The notes beneath the pieces are model-generated. The model did no database searches, had not been told where the DNA came from, and was given only the letters and a program-made list of their open reading frames with translations. A stretch of DNA of 64,000 nucleotides, taken from assembly GCF_004210375.1 (NCBI RefSeq), contig NC_134831.1:43744035-43808034 (forward strand), in the 5' to 3' direction. How positions within the stretch are numbered: the stretch's first letter is position 1; each line of letters opens with the position of its first letter. Origin of the DNA: Tachypleus tridentatus (taxonomy: Eukaryota; Arthropoda; Merostomata; Xiphosura; Limulidae). Made by a program: the position numbers and the translations under genes. Positions 49,801-61,100 of the stretch are shown one piece after another.

Positions 49801-51996
49801 GATTCATTTAAATATGTAAAACTTAACTGTTTGTTTGAATATTATGATTTATACGGTGAATCTGATGAAACATTAGCAACAAACAAACCTAACCTTGTTG
49901 ATAAAAACCACACAGACATTTGAAGCTTGTATAATTTTCATCACAGATTTTACGCCTGTTTGTTTGAAACCTAGTGATAAGATTTAATTTACTTTGTTGT
50001 ATTTTTATTTGTTACATGGCACCCTGACTAATCTGGCTTATAACTCCTTTTAGTTAGTTTTGAAAAATATTTTTTTTATTTCTATAACTCCAAGGTGCTT
50101 TTTAATAAGTTTAAGTTAATTAACTTGTCCAAACACTTATTTTGAAGTCACAACAGGAACATAATTCATTACGAAACTTCAAACTTTCATACCACAAACG
50201 TACCTGAGAAAATATGATTTCCAAGAATGTCTACAAACATATTATGAATATGAAAAGTTTAACAACTTGTATATATCTGTGACAAAAAGTTTCTCTCACA
50301 GAATATTTCATAAAGTATGTCAAATATTTTAAGCAGCTGTACTTGCAATTCTGATAGTAAAAAGAAATACAAATAAATCTTTGTACAGAATTTTGCAAAA
50401 AAATAATTTAATTTTCTATGTATTTTATGGTGATTGTATAAAACTGACAAGCTTTTTATTCATACAATTTTGTTCTCTTATTGCACTGTTAAAACAAAAA
50501 GAGCTATTAAACCACACTGAATAGAAATAGCATTTAAGAAATGATATTAACTCCATTTTATCCTTTCATGTTCACTTTGAAACAAAGTACATTAGACTAT
50601 ATGTGTGCCATTTACTAATTTCAGTTAGTACTGTTAATATTTTATGGGCTTCTGAATAATAAAATTTATGGTTTCAGGATATTTTAGGTTTCATTTTACT
50701 GTCTGTCACTTAATGTAATTATTATTCTGGAGAAGCAAGCTTTAGAAAAGGTCCCTTTTTAACCTCAAATCATGACACACATTTATTCTCAGTCAGTGAA
50801 TAACTATCACTCGCTTCTTATAGGTGAAAACTTTTTAAATAACTTACAAATCATATCTAATACAAATGGCCAATTTAAACTTTTTTTCATAATTTTTTGA
50901 AATGAAATTTACCCATTTCATTTCATAATTGTGCTTCTAACAGTTATGTGGTCTTTTTCATATGTTGTTTTGTGTACTTAGCAAAACAGATCACTCATTA
51001 AATAAGTTTTCTTTCTTAGCCATGAAGAGGTTTGAGAATTCATGCACAGTTCTCTTAACTAGAACATTCCTAAGAAATAAACTGACTACAGCTTAACTTA
51101 GTTCATAAGCTAGATTCATCAATTAGTGTGGTTAAGAAAACAATATATAACAATAAATAACAAACATGTCATATAATACTGCTGCTTTTTTTTAAACAAC
51201 AGTCACACAATTTATCAGAACAGTTTTGTTGTGTGAAAGAGTTTCAAGTACACAGAATCAGGAATGCTGACAGACAGGAACTTATTGCTACAACACAGTT
51301 TATACATACAATTAAATGTTTGAAAAAAATAAAACAGATCAGATCTTAATGCCAGATCACAGGACGTGAAATTCTTAAACATCAAAGAATTAAACAAGGA
51401 GTCTTTTTCAAAACTTACAGTTATCTCACATCATAAGATATTCTTCATATGCCTTTTCAAAGCTACTACATGCTATTGTACAGCCAATACCTTGAACAAG
51501 AATATACAAAGTTTAAGTTTTCTAATATAAAACCAACAAGATAAAATAATTTCCTACTGATATTTATAAACAGATACAATTGTCATATCCATTACTGACT
51601 GATCAATGTTGTACAAGCATTAAGTAGTACACATAGGTCACCAAACCAAGTTACAATCTTCAGGATTCATTTTATCAGATTCGGTATATACTTTTTCAAT
51701 TCAAACAAAAACTACGTAAATGTACAACAGTGAACTCCAACAGGTTAACAAGATTTAAGAAACTCAAGTAACTCACTAATGAAAAATACCCACCACTAAA
51801 AAGATTTAATATGAGTTTATAATGTATTTAGCTTTTAGCAACACCACTTCATCACTCACTCTCTTATCTACACAAGAAAATTTCAGGTATGGCAACATAA
51901 ACTGCTGACAGCTCTGGATGATCAATGGAATAAACTTTACTCTTAAAGACTTTGCAAATTAGTTCTATTCCACAGCTACTAGTAGAAAACTTTCTT
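46900..51996 (-). other. Probable long 3' UTR / 3' flank of the TBC1D12/14-like gene
   Basis: About 5 kb downstream of the stop has no tRNA-type SINE and no recognisable transposase, in contrast to DNA elsewhere in the window. It is AT-rich and strikingly poor in CpG. Many AATAAA-type hexamers occur on the minus strand, so no single cleavage site can be picked. That it is transcribed is inference; transcript data would settle it. Confidence 0.4.
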
Positions 51997-52184
51997 CTAA
52001 GTTATACAGTCTTTGTGTCTAGCTAAGACTTGGCTAAAGTTCTTCTTGTTAATGGACATTCTGATACCACTAATGGAGTTGAAAAGATGTTCAGGATTGA
52101 TTGTATCAGGCAACTTAGTCAAAAACTCGGCAAGATGGATGAAGTCCATCTTTAACAAGATGTCTTCATACATTTTCAAAATAC
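51997..52184 (-). CDS. TBC1D12/14: TBC1D12/14-like terminal coding exon
   Basis: 188 bp with stop codon, phase 1 in (TTTCCACAG|GTATTT). It encodes [40 protein letters not shown] and a tail of about 20 residues ending DCIT. In vertebrate homologues the same segment reads as a DFIHxAQFLTxLP helix followed by a short variable tail, so the stop here is at the expected place. Confidence 0.93.
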
Positions 52185-55100
52185 CTGTGGAAATAAAAAT
52201 ATATATCCAATATCAGAAAACAAAAGTTCAATTAGACATTGAAAAACTGCTTTTACATTTTACATGAAAAATACAATAGAAAATAAATTAGATGGTAACT
52301 GACATCAACCCCCCTCCCACACACACAGGTATTGGCATTTTAATACTGTAATTTATCTGTAAGAAAAAAATAAGTGTTCATAACAACATAATGATTCTAT
52401 CACTAACAGCCAAATGTGCAAAAAGTTAACATCTTCTGACACTGAAAATGTATCTCTAATGTGTACTTTCGATCTCTCACCCAAAGCTCTCACACCCTTG
52501 ATTTACCCTACCAACATGCTAGCAGTTTTTCAATGGTGCACCAATCTTGTATAGCCATTCATTTCTGCACCACTACAGCAACATGTGCTGATCATGTGAC
52601 TACTCTCCACCATTCATACTGTGTCACCTATACTATACCTATATTAAGTTCCAGAATAATCATTGTTTTCAAGAATTCACAGATAAAAACCAGAAACACT
52701 GGAAAATCAGTGGAGAAGAAGGGTGGAAAGTGGGTGAGAGAAGGCAAGTACTTATCGAAAATATATTTTCAGTTCAAAAAAATGTTAACTTCTGTAATAG
52801 TACTACTTCCACTCACCTAAAGCCGATGAAGGCATAAACGTAATAAAACAAGTGGAGAACAACTGCTAAGGAATAACAGATGGCCACAATTATAAAAGGA
52901 GGCAAACCTGTGGGATATAATACTACTTCTGGAACAAGTATGCTCTTTGCCTATTAACAAACAAAGTAAGACACATACGATGAAACTAAATAGACAAACT
53001 TGTCATGTAATACAGATTCCACCTGTAGCAACAGACAATATGCAAGATATCCACATGCATGAGCATGCAACACACTCACAGTCAAATTTGAAGATGCCCA
53101 AAACCAGGTACGAAAATCTGGCTAGGGCAAAAGATATGGGGGGAAGCACCTTGGTATACAGTTACAACAGAAAGTGTTCGTACCCCTGCGTCCTGAGTAG
53201 TTTTTGCTTATAACTTAAAAAGTATCACGATTAGGCTGATAGTAGTATAATATATTATAAATACTATACTAACATACATGAACATAAATTTTTATGTAAA
53301 TTAAATGAAAATAAACTGTTTATAAACAAATAACCAAGCATAGGAGGTGCAGAAAGTGTTCGTGCATCTACTTTAATGTGTAGCCTTTCAAGTGAATTAC
53401 TTGGTGCAATCTTTCCTCATAGCCCTCCATGATAGTTTGACAGTACTCGACTGGTATTTTCTTACAATCTTCTTTACAGAAGACCTCCAACTCTTGCAAG
53501 TTTTTCAGATGACCCTGATGAACCCTGGTCTTCAACTCATGCCAAACATTTTCAATTTGGTTGAGATTGGGTGACTGCGATGGCCACTCCAGAACACTTA
53601 TATGGTTCCTCTGCAATCAGGATTGCACATATTTTCATGTGTGCTTAGGGTCATTATCATGTTGGAAGATCCAACAACGTCGAAGATGCAAGTTCCGAGC
53701 ATCATTCTTGATATAAGTGCCTAATATATCAACGTACTCTTCTTTTTCCATGATTCCATTGATGTGGTGAAGGCTGCCTACACCAGAAGAGCTGAAGGAG
53801 TCCCATAGCATGATTGAGCCACCTCCGTGTTTAATTGTAGGGACGGTGTTCTTTGAAAGATTTCGTTCCCCCCTTCTTACGGAAAATATAGCGAACATCA
53901 TTGTGGCCGAAAAGCTTGATTTTAGTCTCATCTGATCAAAGAATATTCTTCCAACAGATAAAGGGTTTATCTACATGCTTTCTTGCATACCTCAATCATG
54001 TTTCTAAATGAACAGGCTTTAAATATGGAGTTCTACTAGGACAGCATGCTTTGAACCCAGAAGAGCATAACATGTTTGTAACTGTAGAGGTGCTTACTTC
54101 AACCCCAGTTTCCCTTACCAGTTTCTGTATGTCATTATGTGTTAAATGAAGGTTCCTACTAACTTCTCTGAGAACCTTCCTCTTGTTTCTCTCTGGAATT
54201 TTGGTGGGGTGTCCGAAACAAGGGAGGTTAGCAGTTGATCCTTTAAGCTTAAACTTGGCAATTATGCTTTGAACAGTAGATTTCTGCACATTAAGTTGTG
54301 TAGCAATACAGGAAAGAAACACACGAGACTTGTATTTTACAATAATTCGTTTTTTTTAAATCACTGGACAGTTGTTTCCTGTTTGCCACGATGACCAAGC
54401 AGATAATGTTGGAGACGGCACTAAATTGCCAGAAGTAAACTTTTTGCTGGCTAAATTCCAATAATTGTGAACCCAGTGTCTAGTTCTGGAATGGTATAAT
54501 GTAGTTTATTTGCCAAACTAAACAAAATTTTTATGGAAATATCAGTTTTTTTCACACGTTTTGAACTGTACGAACACTTTCTGCTCCACCTATTTTGGGT
54601 TATTTGTTTATAAACAGTTTATTTGTTGTTTAATTTACATAAAAATTTATGTAGATGTGTGTTAGTATAATATTTATAATACATCATACTTCTATTAGCC
54701 TAATCATTATACTTTTTAAGTTATGAGCAAAAAACTACTCAGGACACAGGGGTACAAACACTTTCTGTCGTAACTGTATGTTGGATTATGCCAAGTGTGA
54801 TCCATCTGGACTGAAAACACCAAATGGAGGCACATTGCATACAATTTGTATTTTCTGATCAAAATGTGTGGTTTATCACAGCAAAAACATTGAGGAGAAG
54901 CACCTTGGATCAAGTATATTATGATATTGAATGGCTCTTTTCTCACAAACATGGAACATATGACTATGAAGTTTGTTTTATTGCACAAATATAAATACAG
55001 ATATATACACACTACTAGATAAGCATCCTGTAGTTTTAAAGAAACACTCCATCTCTACTGTGATTGTTATGGAAGAATAGATTTAGTGTCAAGATATAAT

Positions 55101-58100
55101 ATTCAGAATACTTGACTAGTAGACACCACTTCATCAAGTGGGATTCAGAAATATGAAGTATATCCATGAAGTAACATGGAAAATAATAATATGTTGACTT
55201 ACCACAGGCAAAGGTAAACAGATATGTGCAAAATCACCACAGGAGGAATATGATACCTGCTTGAAGAAGACACAGTTATGTGGACTGGATGTATGAGAGA
55301 AGGTTGTTTGATTTGAGGAATAAAACAAGACAAGCATTAAACATCCTCTCTCAGACCTCACAGAGACAGCTTGTCAAAGCAACTGAACAATTGTTAGAAG
55401 AAATCTTGGAATCATTCCCAGGCTTTGATAAAGGGAGGTGAAGAGCCTGGTGCCAAGTAACAGGAAAAACATTCTCTTGGCAGACCTGGTTAAAAACAAC
55501 CAGAATAACAAAAGAGGCAGGAGAAAGATGGTGCACTATCTCATAGTGAATATCATCAAGTGTGACTGATGTACTACCAGACCAATGAAGAGCAAGCTTG
55601 AGTTCCACCAGTGTAAAGGGACGGTTACAGTCATAAAGACTTGATCACCAAGAAAGTGGGGGATGAAAGAGAAGTGCTAGATGCATGAGAAAAGCTCCTG
55701 CCAAGAGTGTTGGTGATGCTCTGAGTATCAGAAAGAAAGATTGAAATGGGAAGGGAATCATACTGCTTAATGAATTTCCAAATCTTGTCCAATATGATTT
55801 TGGAGCTGGTGGTAGAAGAAATGCCAGCTGTGAACTTAATTCAAGATTCCTTCTGGGTTTGACATCTTTTCTGCCAAACATGAGCATGGGCCTATTAGAA
55901 TGCAATGTGGTTTGAAAGTATGGGATACTTACAAAAAATATCCCAAGCCCATTTTCGAACCTTCCATTCCAGTTGACAGGCAGGATTCTACCAGAAACAA
56001 GAATACCATGGAAACCATGTTGAAGTTTTATAAACAGAATGAGCAGACACCTTAACAATACAGTTAGTCACCACTACCACAGTTGTCTACCAATGGCAGG
56101 GTCAAATTTCAAGAGACTGGTAAAAGAGGGCCAGTTAACCTGGTATACCAAGGCACATGGGTCATCATCATGGTCAGTTTCTCTCAAAATAATAGAAAAT
56201 TAATCTCTGCCCTACAAGTCACTGTCAGCTCTCCAAGAGAAATGAGAGAAAAGTGATGAGGAGCAAACAGAGATCAACAGTAGTAAAAAACTGAGTAGTT
56301 GCATGAAAATAAATATAAGAACCAGTATCAAAAAGATAAAGATTGTAATCTGAGAGCATATACTTTATGAAACAACCCCTCCCATCAATGTCAACCCCAT
56401 CCTTGAGGGGGATTATATGTATTAAAGTCCTCCAGGATTAAATAGGGAAATGGAAACTTTCCAATGAGAGCATCAAGGTCTAGGAAATAGGTAAAGATAA
56501 CAAACAATGATGGTATGATCCAAGTAAACACAGATGGTTATGGCCTCCAAGGGTGAATTGAGTGACAAAGACAAGGTTGGCATGTGCTGGTCATCGAGCA
56601 GTGCCACCCCTCCATACACTCATCCATCATACAGTCTGTCATTCCAGAACAAAACCACTACAGGAAAGTACACTTACTATTTCCTGAACAATTGGATAAC
56701 CTTCATGACATCACTTACTCTCTTTATATATCATTTATTTTATTACACCACCATTATGAGTTTGCCCCTTAAGAAAAAAGCTCCACCATTCAAAAGTTTG
56801 GATTACAGAGTTTTTATCACTTTGTATTAAAGTATTCAGACATGGAGACCAAATAACCTTTCTATACTTCTGACAAGACTTTAGCTTTGATGCATTTATG
56901 TATGTTTTTAAATTTAAGTAATGCATTTTAATGCAGCCCTTTTATGGGACAAATTTGGACAACCTACTCCTTTCAAATTCTGTTCAATAATACTCCTTCT
57001 TTGGGGTTATACTGAATACTAAACTTTCTTTGCTTTTAAAACCTGTTTCAATGTGGCAAAAAAAACTTGTGTATGGCACTACTTTTCCAGTTTACTACTA
57101 ACTTCAATGCCATATCAGTACACTGAGATGTTTTAACAAACACAATAGGTTTCACTTATGACATATCACTGAAACAAGTAGGATCAATCTACAAAAACAA
57201 TGTAGTATGATAAGAAAAATTAAAGGTCATGTGTGTCACTCAGGTTCTAGTTGACTAGTAAGTTTTCTAACTTGTTTGTAAGTACAGTCTACATCAGCAT
57301 CTTTTCAAAAGGATCAGATTTTGTTTCTGTGAACATTACATCTTCTCATTTTGCCTCATTAATATAACTCAACTGTTTCACTAACTAGTTCAAAGCAATG
57401 AATTCTCAATCAGACACTGCAAGGAAGAGGAACTTGTAAATCATTTACGAGAAGTCTACATAAAACTCATATCAGATATGGAATCTGAATGAAATTTGAC
57501 CAAATTCTACAATATAATGTTTTTGTTGAGTGCTGTTTTTCACCTCACACTGAAGAAACTGTCTTCATTTATCATAATATGAGATACATTAATAGGTCCA
57601 AAAATGCTAGGGATAATTTCAAAATGTTTATAGCCCCATGTTGGTACATAAGAAGTGGCAATATTATTATATATTATATTGCAATTTACTATTTTTATGA
57701 AAATATTTATGGATAAGGATACAAGTCTAAATTTAGTTACTTAACAATATTAAAACCTAATATGAGAGCAACTAGTCTAAACTATTTCTTGAAGACTACA
57801 ATATAATATTCGTGTGTTCCAGAAATGCTAAAAACATTGTTAAATATTTAAAAACAAGTTTTAATATTTCAGTGCTATCAATAATGATTTAAACATTTTC
57901 ACTTAAATTGTTCAAAGTAGCTCTGGCTGAGAGTATTATTGAACAAACAGTATGATCTCAAACTTTCTGAAACATGTTAAAATTCAGCTTAATGCTTGGA
58001 AAAAAGCAAATTGTTAATTATCATACAGCAATCTAAATACTTTTTCAAAATGCTTATCATATTGTCACTATTTTTCCAGATTAACTATTTCCACATGGGC

Positions 58101-61100
58101 TCAGTCAATTTGGCCAACCAGGTGACCTTTTCTTTGTACTTGCAGACAGACTTTATAGATTAAATACTTCTAACTTTCAATGTAGTGCATATATCTTTAC
58201 AAAATTTGGCAGTCTTTCAGTCAACATACATTTTTCACATACAGAAAATAATCTTAGTAAAGTATTTTTAATAAACAAAAATAAAGACTTGTCCATGAAT
58301 ATATTGAGTATTTGCTTTGAAAGTGATTTTATGTTAAGATTAAAAATACTTTTCTTCATCTCAAAAATACCAAATTTCATTTGTGTATTCTCTAAAACCT
58401 CCAAAACACATTTCAAATGTTTGTTTCCAGAAACACTTGATATTCTTTATTATTTCCTCTACCATAACTCTACATAAGGTTGGTCAGTTTGACTGATCTT
58501 GTAACACCATCCAATCAAATAAATCTAAATTACCATCATTTTCTTTCTAGAATGGCTTTAAATGTAGCATGAAATTAATTTATCCTAAGTAGCTTTAAAC
58601 TCATAACAGTATACATCTATTTGCAATTAAATTTTATTGTTTTATTGCCATTTCGATTGTCCTTTGAACCATGTCTAACTACTATTTGCATCAACTACTT
58701 AAAGCTGCTTGCATGCATACCTAGTGAAATATTTTTCTTATGTTATCAGGTCATCCCATAAGTAATGTCTGAAAATTTAATGCAGAAAGTGCATCATGAT
58801 TTCTGTCTTTGTAGAAGGCTTTAATGACAAAAAATGTAGTAGGACATATATAAAAATGTTCAGACAAATAAAAGAGACTAACCCAACTCCACTTCAGATC
58901 ATTAATCAAATAAGCCCTTATGAAAATGGATGTGTCTGAGGAGCACATTAGGCATATAATGCTTTATAGGTTTAAAAATGGCAACAGTGCAGTAGAAAAT
59001 ACACGAAACATTGGAAGAATTTATGATGCAGAGTCTCTTAATGAAAGAAAATGTCAAAGGTGGTTTCAGAAGTTCAGATCAGGTGACTACTACAGCTTAA
59101 GCAATGCACCATTTTCATGTCATCCTACTTAGTTCAATGATGACTTGCTGCAAGCTGCACTTGATGAAGATTGTGCTGTAACAGTTGAAGAACTAGCACA
59201 GAAACATAATTCAACCCATTCAACGGTTCACTATCATATGCAACAGCTTGGAAAGGTGTCAAAACTTGGAAAATGGGTCCCCCATGATTTGACAGAAACC
59301 AACCTTGGAGCAAGAGTGAAGATTTGCACTTTTCTGCACTATCTATTGTGAATGTAACTCACCTTTTTTTGGACATGTTAGTGACTGGAGATGAAAAAAT
59401 GGATATTTTATAAAAATATTAAGTGCTGCAGACAATCGCTCAGTTCAGGTAAAGTAGCTAAAGCACAGCCCAAAATGGACCTCCACCTTTTGGAAAGTCT
59501 TGTTAAGTGTTTGGTGGGATATTGTTGGTGTGATTCACTTTGAGTTGCTGCTACTCAATGTAATGATTGCATCAGATTTCTACTGTCAACAGTTAGAGCA
59601 CTTGAATGTTGCACTTAAAGAAAAGAGGCCTGCTTTGATCAATCGTAAAAGTGTTATACCAAGATAATACATAGACTGGGAAAATCTTCGACATTCTCCT
59701 TATTCTTCAGACCTTGACCTATTCCAAAGTTTGCAAAACTATCTTGATGGAAAAGAGCTGAGAACACATGAAGACATCAAAATTATTCTCTCTACATTCT
59801 TTTCCTCCAAATGCCAAAAATTTTATAGAAGTGGCATTCAGAAGCTTATGAATCATTGGCAGGAAGTAATTAATAATAATGGAACATATATTATTGATTA
59901 AATAACATTAAAAAGCATTTGAAATCCTTTCTGTTTTCTGAACCTAAAATTGGACATTACTTAAGGGATGACCTAATATCACGGATGTTTATTTTACCTA
60001 ATTTAACCTTAACTAATCTAAGGAGATATTTGTTTTTACATTTTAGTTACTTTTATAATAATAAATATTTTATAAACATAAAAAATATGAAATAAGTTGC
60101 TTACCCAATCTTCATTTTACTTGGTGTCTATGAGACTTAACCTACGTTTTTTTATACTAATGGTAGCAGTGCATTAAATAATGCACAAAAAAACAGAGAC
60201 TAATAACATGCAAAAAACAGAAGATTTTACCCTGCACTACCAAGTTTGCAACAGTTAATGTAGAGAAAATAGATAAAATATAAAGTTTTTACTATGAGAA
60301 AAGTTTAATATTCAGTTAGGAGGTTCTAGATGTAATGAAAATTATGTGAACTTTAAAATGAAAAAAAGTATTTTTATTCTTATTATAAAAATCACCTTTC
60401 ACGTAAACTCAATAAAATCTTCATAAATGTACAGTTAAATACTTCACTAAAAGTTTGCCTAATTTCATGAAGGTACACTTCACATTAATATTGGTATGGA
60501 TATTTTAATGGTTATATGATGGTTACAAGGTCAGTCAAAAATAGTCAAACCTGGTCATGTAATATAAACCTCCTATTAATAATTAAAATCAGCAAAAAAC
60601 AGAAATACATAATTGGAAATTTAAGATTAAACTTACCTAAAGCAGTTCTAAAGAGAAATTCTTCCCCATCTCTGAAGAAAACATCCCACACCCTACACGT
60701 CACATCAAGTGGAAGGGATCGACTGAACAGAGTATACACCCTAAAAGATGTAGAAGTAATACAGTTATATCTTTACTTACAATATATTATTTTATGAATG
60801 TAACTCAATAATACATGTTAAAAAAAAAAAAAACAGACTAAAAGCTACTGGAAGAAGTAGTTTAGTGATGGTAATGATCTTAAGACAGAAAAGTGTATCA
60901 CTCAAGATTTTGTAGCACTAGGAGTTCCAAAGTTAAAAATCTAGAATGTTACTTCCAAATAAAAATGGGCAAGTAACCATGGAGCAATGAAAGCTCCAAA
61001 AAATACAAACCTCTGTGTGATCTCATAAGCTTCCAAAAGATAAAAAAATTACAAAAACAAAGCTGCTTTCTTGAATAAGGCTTCCTTGATTAATTTTTCT

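Larger units (their letters stand above)
53159..54776 (-). mobile_element. Tc1-like DNA transposon 2 (1618 bp) with IR/DR-type ends, flanked by TA
   Basis: Tips CAGTTAC/GTAACTG are flanked by TA on both sides (53157-53158, 54777-54778). Each inverted repeat of about 210-220 bp carries two copies of a motif containing CAGAAAGTGTTCG: outer near 53167 and 54757, inner near 53352 and 54572. That is the IR/DR arrangement known from Sleeping Beauty-like Tc1 elements, where both copies bind the transposase. It sits in the large intron of the TBC1D12/14-like gene. Confidence 0.93.
52185..60636 (-). other. 8.5-kb intron of the TBC1D12/14-like gene
   Basis: Bounded by GTAAGT at 60636 and TTCCACAG at 52185. 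It contains a Tc1-like element (53159-54776), a Jockey-like LINE fragment (55290-56540) and a mariner (58746-59976). The rest is CpG-poor unique-looking sequence with nothing I can name. Confidence 0.8.

Noticed and set aside
52461..52820. 119-codon open frame inside the TBC1D12/14 intron
   Set aside because: Low-complexity composition, antisense to the gene, no recognisable domain; possibly part of an unknown repeat.
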